A stretch of 64,000 bases of DNA from Plasmopara viticola (taxonomy: Eukaryota > Oomycota > Peronosporomycetes > Peronosporales > Peronosporaceae). The stretch covers positions 620,001-684,000 of the forward strand of contig MBPM02000039.1 of NCBI GenBank assembly GCA_001695595.3, in the 5' to 3' direction. A program made the position numbers and the translations under genes. The notes beneath the pieces were generated by a model, which made no database searches, was not told the origin of the DNA, and saw only the letters and a program-made list of their open reading frames with translations. This document shows positions 12,001 through 20,365 of the stretch, in pieces (the stretch's first letter is position 1; each line of letters begins with the position of its first letter).

Positions 12001-12214
12001 TGGCAACTTGGCCCGCTTTATCAACCACTCGTGCGATCCCAAGGCGTTTGCACGCATTGTGGTTGTGGAAGGAGGCGAGAAGAAGATTGTGATTTTTGCC
12101 AAGCGAGCGATTGCCGTGGGAGACGAAGTCACGTACGATTACAAGTTTCCCATTGAAGACGAAGCGATTCGGTGTGATTGCAATGCTTCGAATTGTATTG
12201 GTCGGATGAATTAG
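3032..12214 (+). CDS. KMT2: Trithorax/MLL-type histone H3K4 methyltransferase (PHD-PWWP/Tudor-bromo-ePHD-FYRN-FYRC-SET)
   Basis: A single 3060-codon frame. The ATG at 3032 is the first in frame; the frame is open further up only through a GTG. Domains in order, residues from this ATG: four CxxC..WFC/WVC PHD-like modules (about 337-370, 385-420, 459-493, 675-710); a Tudor/PWWP-like region with QWWPA (769-850); PHD-type fingers (1108-1187, 1235-1270); a bromodomain with IKAPMDLSTM and NAVTFN (1384-1485); an acidic tract; more PHD fingers (1661-1720, 1889-1947); an extended PHD (2289-2395); FYRN (2565-2624); FYRC (2657-2753); SET (2922-3037) with GYGLF, RFINHSCDP and EVTYDYKF; and a post-SET CDCNASNC motif. 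FYRN+FYRC+ePHD+C-terminal SET defines the KMT2 family, which methylates H3K4 in a WRAD-type nuclear complex. A 66-nt in-frame stretch at 7913-7978 could be a short intron. A duplicate lies at 23862-33025. Confidence 0.95.
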   Translation: MECVCLTCEQAVRVVHAVDASVSALQSVRKTSDQRPISDSVEASFTDTKDTAISKAPAQTMGWTESSAQASRCCVCDGIFHVPCLIKLGDVLNQGESTFTCVKCRYETQNLTENEEYTVEFDLLPILVPAIAFPYVRRFKNDEEVTTSGVFLPERNEMDDGMMANSASEGWTISSSSVEVCTTCRQVQITAEDQEKCLKCHDTRLHRRCVNRQEAKDGVGETIHCDSIKKRRHAASTAAVKWCARCSLAQNEQGMVGSIETRTLAALVKQSEQQVAPWNECCNCKGKFCLQEFCDGKETDVSLQEILAIAPFDANHETHWSCAHCVHLADSPAFVTLLICDGCEREFDMAKVSPPLTSVPPGDWFCTDCTVHRGTTRVHVPSDPVTLLICDLCDCEYDMKALDPPLRDVPTGDWFCPACTSTTLDPVQKSRYDKIKTKRQEDKKVSSSVASSEHELVVTVLLCDGCDHEFDPLSLIPPLLVIPEGEWFCPACTDARAVNGAQKCVGCDTIFHAGGSAADRLHRPSGAVDGVLLCEACCNLQVGYSRRRSVSTLSQQSSSGTKSRKRSRGSGAKEGRKTSKQSKTEQCALSATDTTVAVNESSPGTTLKASEDNNDVSVRIPKPLTFVSSSTGVRQEVDGVQGTNGWSYTTPSVLVVDPDDQLTASNVDDVEESSVLIVCDICFGEFKMLDVLGTDDACAVPARPWVCKPCLRALKRSRKKRPRFSKQMVLEMQVYGRLLRATAAKVLDTDACVRRGKPPSSREERRRMYELVGKSVGVFLHWDKHWVMGRVLAFHATHPSMNHTIRFDDGVIATLPLYAFPLVIGTRTMLYVKVPAMQNQWWPAQALRLNALAKKLLVPHHEEDEAWKHFRLVRIFTKGDNVSCWVPHYLCRSMQRFVPPRNDLATSSTMESEQEKLARAVERAQHELRAEVDQIHCIFQAMLIGFRRVLTSSAPLSPKKVGKGTKRPDCGHLKVLDRCMQIANVLVDMPIIITSSNQRLPRGSYTVTKYDNDSKKHHITRSNDMTGETESVVDLLQGTDGVEYSLETGSSFSELAILLELSGSDVGGGIPGEFHSKELLEKAILEETGIVCLHVDAAAHGKHGREDLCSHCLLNAKDCEDLVESCENDGRRETEDLVVCVTCDRHFHVTCCHPPHAPLSLVSPEDGTVLVSDLHLPFVCSECTTCAGCHGKNTDAWETSKMGKADKPRWSQWRLPLKAAALCPKCIPYYKANRFCSVCNLVLDNDALAVQVDLLTCSTCHHWVHAACEPDPNPAFHAFSSTHEFALDVVTDGEVAGQSMAATSREVDSESIASLRTPVGSRSPSEERSMASSTNTSGTSKEDGAVKTAKQMEEIVARSIKFQAGYDSKVLHHYECLTCRKVRMLHVLHRLGGEDKLDLFKEPVTETIAPTYFDIIKAPMDLSTMRQKILDGAYATVNFRAFRDDFELMCLNAVTFNTKERDFLIWREAWRFYGQGQRILRQTAPKARMKQRGGRYYDALKVAAKRQLPNNSALAGNPQSTSEALDPSGEGGEEEEVDDDDEGENGSDTGSDRGSGVPEGSSAGPSAIKSIALVPKDSVANRKGSDATGMAQRDEARTSDHASVASVNGSVVALPTERRSLVPTEASVFQTKLRTATSRSLLPLFLIVQTRTSAHTYSWLDLCFVCGSAGLPTEFIFCVDCGEGFHSFCLPGMNAARLDGNDQLRAYWRCPNCKMCEICGQPGTVCGATSNLKRVAGTAGNADDPARGGQASDAANEPPLVRASVESLVVCGHCDRGYHGSCLVPAIKIPISQKKREDTALSSTIYCASCVACTTCERSSRDRVESPLSQEATKGELAALERTYSYERTKCLHCYNQQAREMQALKDRTRLLTDVWTVAALEKKKDAEKCPLCRLKWDADAEELMQCDACERWVHPPCDALLKADLKRYELLVRDPNAVYVCAACRPQERHHVSDKISDGEGWRCQLLIAEIQRKRFQCDSSWKETLRQLAQVDRWVRLADNTAVYLYVLRLGEECLRNFAYRSLNFQSDWYRFTRHHDLQDPRVVVPDWLLRKANRYMRFKRYMRGPRAAKRRQARKTASFYSKQAVGLNTRKDASAICMIVSEAASCAALLACIHLLYGWRPLPEVVIHLLSSDEDVGTGPAHHKLDDRLLQRLRSDESLDGQAMQPRLKLEAEIATIKEQYDRRVSKRHLVHASASDLSVFGFGSMESSASTVERQEGRQEDEVAAESRTIEAVASLPEELYEVGHDRVPAGPSARSAIDRVKMTTVTPLQGWPFVREEIAPFDDTRFCALCFMIGDHTACGRLLYMELETWVHVNCALWSMEVYEDAAGVLHKCSKAKHRSRLLRCDACGLMGATIGCAIARCTRHYHFPCAVDTGVAFLPTGETCCPSSSHLDAMAKKMGDPPSTLPASNATRVKEEAEPQAALIMNTDTALVDGDVSSAVIANNGSSAQLHASNAWDAANKGLDTTESTALIGPFDKCIKEEKDIILHSEDKEVEPEKSASEGLEGEQGSSFSERVLPVLDPRPEPRRALFSDPPLVTVSDLKKKKRAELKRGMKPRSMCYRVGALTVHSLGHIFVGNASFHTRTALYPLGYRSTRIFWSTCRLATRCLYECVISSSEIEDRRARRHQRGDHGNEEAGGKEKEFEQARRRPRVVFKITASDDRERPIVASTPEDALVELRSRIVALYEDQRGFGTQSSGSVAMLEMERNPFLKRSSWLSFALSGDYFFGFGLPEILCNLEELPYAATTAVSRHAIVRKIRQQQQRQGQSPLAGSAAATWGLGSRKRSHDSMEPSAMPLLDEQDDAAEPYEFLYRLPSTEAFQTAERVMEHLVRAEQRARQSSGCARTDGFEGNRLFGAPKKAKTMPRRQVLSKEATNEPVPGGLTTTSGGVAMDLEHLPITMQYRELRRRPFDKRMFVRKSSIHGYGLFMKEAVSEGQMIVEYQGQIIDQSVADERERRYEEQGVGSCYMFRLDDKTIIDATRCGNLARFINHSCDPKAFARIVVVEGGEKKIVIFAKRAIAVGDEVTYDYKFPIEDEAIRCDCNASNCIGRMN

Positions 12215-12789
12215 GAGAAGAAGAATAGTATAATATGTGTTCACCACTAATAGTAAAGGGATTGTGGCTGCTATTGAGATAACTACGAATAGGAATTCAA
12301 GCTTATGGGTAGTAGTATACGCTTTACTATCGCTGTTACTTATATGGTTTGGTGCTCGCGCAAAGTGGCGCCTGCAAACGATAATCGTCCTTGGAATTGA
12401 CGATGAGATTTTACCCGGGAAACTACATGCCAGCAGAGCGATAGAGGAGAATTGGTGTGCAGAGCATTTACGTACTTGTAGAGCCTAAAGATGAACTAAT
12501 ATACACTCAATCTTTCGCATAGACTTGGCTCGGTCTCAGGTGTCGATTAAGCCGGTCGAACTCTAGCTTCAGCCACTCTTACATAAACTTTGTAATCAAA
12601 ATCCTTCGAAGAGTGACAGCTCGTCGTCGTCCTAGACTGTGGGCGTTGGAGTGATAAAAAATGGACGGCATTATCTCGCTTAGCTCGGAGACTTGATGAT
12701 CTAACTACTGCTAACAACTAAATCATTGCTGAGTGTATACTTCGAAGCGACACCGAATATAATTACTATAAAAAATAGGGAACGGCGGT

Positions 12790-12895
12790 CAATCGACGGA
12801 GTTGCCGTGGCCATCGAGATTGACCGCTGCAAGAGCTGTGGGAGTTGCCGATTGCTGTGCCGACGTAGAGAGCTGTGAGAGATGAAGTAACGTGC
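12790..12895 (-). repeat. Dispersed degenerate repeat, copy 2 (inverted)
   Basis: The reverse complement of this stretch aligns with about 780-905, sharing ctacgtcggcacagcaat and flanking blocks. It recurs at about 33601-33706 only because of the large duplication. It does not appear to encode a protein. Confidence 0.45.
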
Positions 12896-14453
12896 AAAGT
12901 ACGCAAATTTTAGACCTGTGTATGTATACGAAACAAAGGAGAGCAATTTAGAGGATCTTTGGCTGGCGGGTACAACATTACAATAAATACACTACAGTCA
13001 ATCAGAGGTCATTAGAGATGACCTAGGGGTCCGTATTGACAGGGTGCAATAGCTGGTAGTGCTTCCTAGAATTGTGTGCAATATATTAGCCACATGATTC
13101 ATTATTCACTGCGATTGAGCTACACATTTCAATCGTTTGAATGATTTTTGATTTTGCACAATAGCACTGAAAGGCTAAGACTTCTCATATTTCCTTCCAT
13201 TCCACCTTTGGAAAATAAACTTATCCAATACCCTGCAGGACTGGTGCAGAATCTGCCTGTCGATAGGGTGAAGTATTTCTAAAAGACATTTAAAAACAGT
13301 AGGCTTTTGTTGCTTAGATGCTTGATGAAGGTAGGACCAAAAAACATCAAAAATTTATTGGAAATTTTATTTCAAGAGTGGAATGCGTTGCAAACGTCGA
13401 TCTCGTTCGTAATTGGTCATTTTGTAGGAAATGTATACTCTTTGCACGCCATTTCTGTGCGAGGAGCTGTGAAATTCTTAGCACTTAGCCATATATCACG
13501 CCCAAGCGGCTAAACTGTCGACACCAACCTTCTTAAAGGCGGTCAGATGACCTTCTTTCATACGCCGGACGCACCTCAAACGCTGCTCATGAGATTCGCT
13601 GGCTTAATGGGCTTGAGGAAGCGGTTTATTTGCAATCCTCACAGCTGCTATGTAGATAAAACGTGGCAAGGCGTTCATCTCATACAAGTAGAATGTATGC
13701 TCTAAGACCCATCCAATCTAGGATCCGAACACTCCAGTGGTAATGTCTACTGCGAGGACTTATCTAGTGAGACCAAAGATCTCTTCCTATATCAAAAACT
13801 CTGATCTGTGGTCTTTCAAGGTTAAAATTATTTGATCACAGACGTTCTGTGTGCGTGGTGCTTGCACTTTTTAACAAGCAAAACATCACTTACATACCCG
13901 TGAAATTACTTCACGTGAATGTACCGTGCCCAACATCACATCAAAAAGAACCGAGAAAAGCACTCTATTTGGCGAACATTGAGTTCTATCAGCGTTTGTA
14001 AATTCTTCTCAGGCCTCCGCTCTACTTTATTGGTAAGGCTAGTATGAGTAAGGATGCGGTGGTCGAAAGTGCTAGCGTTTTGGTCATACGATGGATACTT
14101 AAAAGACTGTGCATTTTGAGCAGCTGGGTGTGTCTAAGCTCACTACACTACCTGCCGTAGTTTGGATACCCCTTTCTAAGACACAAGGTGCTCCGGCCTG
14201 CTGCAAAGACATGATCAAAGAAGTTTAACTTTCTCTCAAGGGCCCGAACGCAACAAAGAAGCCGCGAGTCGATAGCTAGGGTCGATTCTAAGAGCCATCT
14301 TTAGCTTGTGTACTCGGTTTCTCAAAGTTGTTAATTTTATGAAGAAGAGGCAAAGCTGAGGCGTATTCAGCCTTCATGCTCACCGAGAACCTAGAAAATC
14401 GTTTTCACGGAAGAAACCCTTGTGAAATGACGCGATTGTCCTGCATTCCACGA

Positions 14454-14568
14454 CTCGTGAGAGTCTTGACCAGCTCCAGCAACACTAGCTCTGATATGAG
14501 ATCAGGAGCAATAGGTGCTTTGTAAGTCATCCGCAAAAATAGGTTCCCCAAACTAGATTGGAGTTGCT
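14454..14568. repeat. Ancient diverged repeat shared with 44379-44487
   Basis: Both segments start with ctcgtgagag and continue colinearly through ttgacc/ttgaccggctcca, then agcaataggt, then aggtt and ttcc-type blocks. On the minus strand both keep a similar peptide pattern (P-I-A-x-D-L, then E-x-V-K-x-L-T-S). They may be pieces of an old coding sequence, such as a transposon or gene-family fragment. Both are short and interrupted. Confidence 0.4.
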
Positions 14569-16699
14569 ATATTGCAAAAGAGTGCGCTAGGATGTACTTG
14601 GATTGGTATCGATCCACCCATATTTGGTCTCATTTCGATGTCGTGCGAGGTACTTAGAAGAAATTTGATGCGATACTAAAACCACGCGCATAGCCAGTGC
14701 TGGAGAATTGTTTAGACTTTTTCATAAATATTGCTAGTAGTGAAGTCTTTCGAAGTGGTACTCTTCCGGAATGACAAGTTGCGTCGTTGCTATGGAGACG
14801 AAAAGGAGGAAGATTCATCGCCAAATTCGCTTGTTATCATAGTTTTTTTTTGGTGTCACATATTCTTTCTTTTTTGCTCTCATTAATAACACCACCACCC
14901 CTTTTTCTCGCAATACCGATAGACTTGTACGTCTTGACGAGTGAGGTTTTGTATAGCCGGCGTCATAGACAGGTCTTACAGGCCGATGGGTTGTTTTCAC
15001 AGCACTACTGCTTTTTCAAGACTATTTATGATGTCTCAGCGATAAGAACATATATACTATTGTTAGCCGGAGCATTCATCACTTTAAGGTGGAGGTGGAT
15101 GTGAATTTAAGGGTGGAGACTCGCGGTATGCGTGCATATTTCGTCCTTGCAAAGTTAGAGTTCACTTTACAGACTTTCGACGCGCAAACCAATCTATACT
15201 TACCGCCCACGACGCAGGTATATACTTTGTTTTAAGAACTGCCTAGGCGCCTGAAGCCTAGTTGAAAGGCATTTTCTCGTGGCTAGCTTGTTTATCGTTT
15301 AATGACTGGAGTCTTCTTTGCTATCAGTTTGGTCATCACAATAACCAAACCGGCTTTATATATATCCCTTATTAGTTGGGTGTAGACGAAGTCTTAGTAT
15401 GGGACCACTATATAAAGGTAAGCTCTTGTGCTAGCCTTTGAAACTCGTAGCTTTGATTTTTGACACCTTCCCGTAATCGGGGCCAGTTTGCATGATGTTT
15501 TCATCATAGAATATGTAAAATGGGTATTATTCGTGCCTCTATTGCGGTAGCGAATAAAGTCGCATTCTAGAAAACTAGAAAGCACCAAGACACATCAATT
15601 CTGTTGCGCTTTTCCTGACCTCAAAGTGCGACTTCTACTAACGATCCAGCAAATCTCTCAAGATCGACACAAACGATTAGACCATACGGGACAGGCACAG
15701 ATTATGTGCCATTGCTTGCCGCAGCCAAAATAGCAGATAATGCTCTACTCAGCAACACTTAAGTCGAAGAAGACTGAAGCCGTCTAAGGGAGCTCACGAA
15801 CAACGTTTCTTTCGACTAAGGAATTGTCCGTTCGTGGTATTTTAAAAGGTGAAGCTGGCTGTGGCTAAGAAAGTCAATTTGATAGCTTATTTCATTGTCG
15901 CTGCCTACCCTCGCAAGAGTTCAATGTGAGGCGGGACTGCCTCGAGTTTTCCGAGAACACAGTCACCTTAACTTGTGCGGGGAGTGGAGCCCCAGTAAAC
16001 GAGGTTGTCACCACTTAAACTTGTAAATACCAAAAAGCTCGCACTAATTTGCTAGAATGTAGCCTCCTCCTCATATCTTAGAAGTTTGCAAATCTCTATA
16101 GCACTGCGTACTGCACGTCTGGAAGAAGCCGAAAGATCGTACAATCTATCTTCGTACACTCAAGAACGCTCAGGTCGACAATTTACCTTGTAGGCGTAGG
16201 ATCGGGTAGGTGTGAATGAGTCACACAGCACCTTGTACAAATATTTAAATATATGGAATCTTCCAGTGAGCGTCTATTCACAATTTCTGGTATCATAGGA
16301 TCTTAGTTTTCAGCTTGTAGTCTGATTTTCTACCCAAAGTGCTTATGTATACTACGCTCGTTCTCATGTCATCATTCGCCTCAGTGAGAGCTTCTCGACA
16401 AATGAGAATAGAAAAATCTCGCATTTCCAATTGGATGGAATATATAAGATCATTGCATTCAGCTCTTGTAAAGGTTATACCAACCATAATCCTGTAAACT
16501 TTCAATTACATTCAAACACGCACGTCTCTCGCTGCACACTGTTATCACTCTGCAGGAAAAGCCAAGCTTTTCAAAAAGTTGGAAGAGCAAAATTTGGTCT
16601 TACTTCCAAATAGACAACGTCTTCTTGAGCAGGTTTTGAATGGCCTTGCCTTAAATACACGTAAAAGTGTAAGCGATACTCGACAAGCACCAAACGCGA

Positions 16700-17290
16700 T
16701 ACGTCTGCATTTGAGCTTGTTGAGAATAAAAGGCGAGAACAGCCAGAAGCAGATGAGCCCAAACGCAGAAAATGTGGAGAATGTGGCACTCAAAATCATA
16801 AGCGGCAAACATGCCCCTCATTGTACATCGGCAGGCCCGTTTGAATACTTAGCTTGCCAGGATCGGCAGCTTACCATATCAATTGGAAGTGTGGTTCCCT
16901 TCGAAACCTCTCCTGTAATATTGCGTCATATGGGATTTCAACTTAGGACGTGGATGGAGATGGCAATTGCGGCTCCCTTACGATTTCTGTAAGTCTCAAT
17001 CGCTCAGAAAGTCACTGAATTTCGGCTCGAATAGAATGTGTAAAAGGAGATGATTGCGCATCCGGAATTTAAATGCCAGTAGGTTGCGCAGCACTTTGAT
17101 GACTATGGGGAAGTCATTGCCCGTTTGTTCCCAAAATGAACGGAGTTTTCTTCCTTTACGCGTCAGAAAGAACAATACCCAATTTGCTTCGCGTTCATCA
17201 ACGGCAACCACTACATTCCGCACCATTTGTGGCCAGAATCACCTGCTTCTCCTATTGTGGTTTACTGGCACAGCCCAATGCATAATCATG
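16700..17290 (+). mobile_element. Decayed Mutator-like (MULE) transposase C-terminus with zinc knuckle and OTU motifs
   Basis: Three landmarks lie in family order but are interrupted by stops and a frame change. First is a CX2CX4HX4C zinc knuckle (CGECGTQNHKRQTC, 16773-16814) after a basic stretch. Second is an OTU-protease nucleophile motif (DVDGDGNCGSL, 16947-16979; Cys codon at 16968). Third is the OTU histidine block (FAFINGNHYI, His codon at 17209) followed by a PESPASPI segment. Zinc knuckle plus C-terminal OTU is known from MULE-type transposases of plants and oomycetes. I could not identify the upstream DDE and SWIM parts or terminal inverted repeats, so this is a 3' remnant. It was probably dead long before the large duplication, whose copy is identical here. 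Confidence 0.6.
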
Positions 17291-18490
17291 GGCAGTGCAC
17301 TTGAGTCGCAAGCCTTAAAGAGGGAGTGGCTCCATGAACAAAAGTCAGCAACACCCTGTGACCTTACGGAAGAACACTGGAATGTCGGATTTTTTTTTGC
17401 GAACAAGATCATGGAGCACTTCACCGAGCTTTCGTTATTGAGTTGAAATCCCCTGCAGTAACCGAAACGGTTCAAATGGAAACTACGTTTACGACGTGCA
17501 GCTGGCTCTTAAGACATACTGTTATTGGCTTTTTGTTTCCTGGTAGCACTGGTGAGACGCTACAGAGGTTTTTAAATTTCTTTATCACGGCACTGGGCTT
17601 TCGCCTTATTGAATTAGAGTGAGTTTCGGGTAGAATTTTCGTCGGAAACCTATCTAAAATTCTCTATCTTGAGATCCAAAATTCTGACAGTTATACAGTT
17701 CTAAGTGTATTAGAGTTGTTGCTCCATTCAATGATGTATATACTTAACTGCAGAAAACGGAGATTGATGGCGATTTTGTCGTAATGACTCTACTATTGCC
17801 GTGAATATCTGCTGTGAGAGCATCCCCTGTGGTCTCTCTGCAAAACTGCTACGAGTTGCCAACCAAACATAGCAGCCCGTTAAATTGAGAAGTACCCCCG
17901 CACTACAGATGCTTCGGCTTAGTCATTGATGTATGAGCAGCCTCACTATTTCCGAAAATGTTGTCACTGCTGATTTGAGAAGTCTGCACCACAACGCATT
18001 GAATTTACGCGGCGGTGTGCGTTATAAACGTGCACCCGTAATTTGGCCAATCGCAGCTCAAAATTTGAGGCCTACCAAAAAGGGTCTGTGGCTATACCGG
18101 TTCCCTAAAATAACAGAACTAGTTAAAATAATATTTTTTTTCGAAGAATCAAATTGATATCATGTACTTTACCCTCGATTATAAAATAGAAAAATGGCGT
18201 GATTTATTCCAGTTCAAATTTCCGACGATTACAATCGGCGTATATTAGACGGGCCGTAAGCGCAGCAAATGTTGCTATGAAGCACAGGTATTCTGAGCAG
18301 TGGCGAATATAAAGCCAAGCACTGGACTTAGCCGTCTGAAAATGTAAAGTTGGTGCAGCATCGAAAGCGTAGCACTATACATTCTCCAGTTTAAAATGGC
18401 CAGCTCCGTTCGTAGTCTCGGACATCCAGATTGCTGGATTTGAAGATGTTTGTTTAAGAACGAATATGACAGTATTTTGGCATTGCCTCG
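17291..18490. other. Intergenic region without a recognised gene
   Basis: AT-rich sequence between the MULE remnant and the beta-trefoil gene. The frame at 17933-18157 (74 codons) and the others here have no motifs and no supporting context. Confidence 0.55.
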
Positions 18491-18539
18491 AGTTAAGCCA
18501 GAAAAACCACTAGCAGAGCTAGAAAAAACGAAGGATGCA

Positions 18540-20080
18540 AAAGCATGATAAAGATGTTACTGACTTGATTACTTTCACGCAATTGAAATCGGCTCAGCAA
18601 ATGAAAGCGAGCGTTTTTAATTGCACCTTGCCTGTCAAGTCTACGCCTTGTCGACGTGTACAACAAGGGGCGACGCCGCAAGTGAAACGTCAAAGAGACG
18701 AGTCACAATTTGCTCAATCTCGTCCGGTGTTTTACCGTACTTCGCAAGCTCCAGCACTACATGCCGGCGGTCGCTACCCGCAAGACCATCCCGTTGATCG
18801 AGTTGTTGCCGCGCTTGAATCGTAATGGCACTCGCGCGAGGCTCTACGATCCTCCAAGCCTCCCAGTCTCGACGATTTTGATTTAAGCACGCGGCAAAAT
18901 ACTCGTCGTTGCAGTGAAGGACGTTTCCTGTGTGGCATGACACGAAATACAGCGCACATTCCGAGTCCGTCTCCATAGTAAAGAATTCCCAGTCGCCAGG
19001 CTCTTTTGGATCAAAGACACATTCTCCGTTAGTGCGAACTTGCAGGTAACGTCCGTTGCGAACTGACTGGATCGCGACCTTATCATCACGGACATGACGC
19101 AAGCAAAGTTGCTCGTAAATGTCGCGGTTGTCAGATAGACAGCGCGCTAGTTTGGATCCGAGCGGATTTTGTAGACTCCTTTGTTTGCGAATCGACCAAA
19201 TAATGATGGGCACGTCAAACGGAATCTCGCTGAGATCCATGGCGAAAGTTGCAAGTTGCGACTATTTTCTGCAGCGCTAATAGAGAACTGAGGGTCTTGA
19301 CTCGTATGGTCGTTGTCATGACGAGGCCAAAGGGTATCTTTCTCTGAGATCGTGTGACTTTCATAGTAAGTGCTTCTGATTGATGGATCGTTTACTGCTC
19401 AAAGTGTCGCAGAGCGGCAATAATTAGTCGAAGAAATATGTGATGTATGCGCTTGAAACACGATATAATTGATTAGCGTAGAGTTACTAATTAAACCCTG
19501 GCTATAAGGGCGGTCATAGAGGGTCGATGAAGACACTAGCTTTTTAATGTCCTACAGCTGTTCGCGCAATTGCGATGCTGGCAGTGGCAGAAAATAGCTA
19601 TAGTAGAAATAAGCAGCGTTCGCATGGATCCAGACCGCGTCACAGGTTCTTTGATTAGGCACGGATGGTTTAACGTGTCTCGCTGACCTTACAACACGAA
19701 AACGTGACTTGACCGAACTACCGGTGCCATCTTTTATCTCTTCGATACGTAGTGCTTACTTGATGGGGTCCGTTTTTACATACGATGGGTGGGTAAACGC
19801 CCTGTTTGAATTTCTATACAAAGCGCCGAGTACAAAATGAGTTGATCAATAATGCGTGTGAGATAATTGTCATGATTTGTCTTGTTAAGTTTTTCGAGGC
19901 TGGCCAGCTCTAATAGCGAGTAAAAATTTAAGTATCGTGTCGCCCGGTCAAGCCAGAATATAAACCGACGTGACTCTTTTAATACGCAGCGAGCAATACT
20001 ATCTAAGGGCCAAAACATACACCGCCTGTTGCAGTTTCGCGGGCTTCTTGATGAATCCGCGAAAATCGTCTCTGCTATAT
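18540..20080. repeat. Local segmental duplication, unit 1 (beta-trefoil gene plus flanks)
   Basis: This unit contains the intact beta-trefoil gene, about 250 bp of well conserved upstream DNA and a longer weaker flank. It aligns with unit 2, which runs from about 21650 to 22662 and continues without a break at 43477-43960. Conserved landmarks include gaagacactagctttttaat, ctacagctgttcgcgcaatt and ccgcgtcacagg. The units differ by substitutions and indels, so this duplication is far older than the near-identical 20.8 kb repeat. Confidence 0.75.
18641..19240 (-). CDS. Fascin-like beta-trefoil protein
   Basis: A 199-codon frame whose ATG sits in a good context (gccATGg). Residues about 50-135 hold two beta-trefoil-like repeats of the fascin type. 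The first, VAIQSVRNGRYLQVRTNGEC, is followed by a GDWEFF turn. The second has FVSCHTGNVLHC, then WEAWRIVEP. The last roughly 55 residues are predicted helical (LAGSDRRHVVLELAKYGKTP, then IEQIVTRLF) and may form a separate small domain. There is no signal peptide or membrane segment, so a cytoplasmic location is likely. Fascin-like trefoils often bind actin or carbohydrate, but nothing here fixes the ligand. A frameshifted paralogue lies at 21766-22373, and a second copy at 39454-40053 results from the large duplication. It could instead be a ricin-B-like trefoil. Confidence 0.65.
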   Translation of the reverse strand: MDLSEIPFDVPIIIWSIRKQRSLQNPLGSKLARCLSDNRDIYEQLCLRHVRDDKVAIQSVRNGRYLQVRTNGECVFDPKEPGDWEFFTMETDSECALYFVSCHTGNVLHCNDEYFAACLNQNRRDWEAWRIVEPRASAITIQARQQLDQRDGLAGSDRRHVVLELAKYGKTPDEIEQIVTRLFDVSLAASPLVVHVDKA

Positions 20081-20353
20081 ATCGTTTGTCCAATTTCACT
20101 GTATCTATAATTCAGCAGACAGGTTTAGCGTGGACAATGTGCAACTGAGAAAATGGGATCAAATCCCCGGCCATGACGATTTATTGAGTCAGTGAAAATG
20201 ACTTGATAGGTAGAGCAGTCCGGTCTCTCAACAAGTTGATTGTGTCAGATATCTTAGACAGCAGCAAATTCCGAAAAATATGAGTGAGACGAGCATTCAA
20301 TACAGATTATTCAGATTATTTAAACGATGCGCACGAAAAGATTAATGCCGAAC
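19241..20353. other. Intergenic region upstream of the beta-trefoil gene
   Basis: The first roughly 850 bp belong to the local segmental duplication. The part next to the ATG (19241-19490) is the most conserved between paralogues and probably holds the promoter, but no defined motif stands out. The minus-strand frame at 19776-20099 (107 codons) has a shortened counterpart at 43821-44006 with many differences. It may be a relic, and I do not call it a gene. Confidence 0.5.
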
Positions 20354-20365
20354 TATAAAGCCTCC
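20354..20365 (+). repeat. Target-site duplication of the LINE, left copy
   Basis: The 12-mer tataaagcctcc directly precedes the LINE 5' end and is repeated exactly at 21498-21509 after its tail. This is the signature of target-primed reverse transcription. Confidence 0.9.

Larger units (their letters stand above)
12215..16690. other. Long intergenic region without a recognised gene
   Basis: About 4.5 kb of AT-rich DNA. Small frames (for example 12237-12488 just after the methyltransferase, and 14787-15104) have no domains. The second of these is not preserved in the near-identical copy at 35601-35846, where a one-base difference breaks it. Contents are a degenerate dispersed repeat at 12790-12895 and a segment at 14454-14568 that is distantly related to 44379-44487. 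Confidence 0.6.

Noticed and set aside
11141..12247. Minus-strand frame of 368 codons opposite the SET region (also 31952-33058)
   Set aside because: It lies wholly antisense to the conserved FYRC-SET coding sequence. Its length follows from the codon bias of the sense strand, and its translation has no domain.
12237..12488. 83-codon frame directly after the KMT2 stop, with a hydrophobic segment
   Set aside because: It lies in the likely 3' untranslated region. There is no gene context, and its conservation cannot be judged because the second copy is the same locus.
14787..15104. 105-codon hydrophobic frame
   Set aside because: It has no ATG at its start, and in the near-identical copy at 35601-35846 one extra G breaks it. 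It has no domain.
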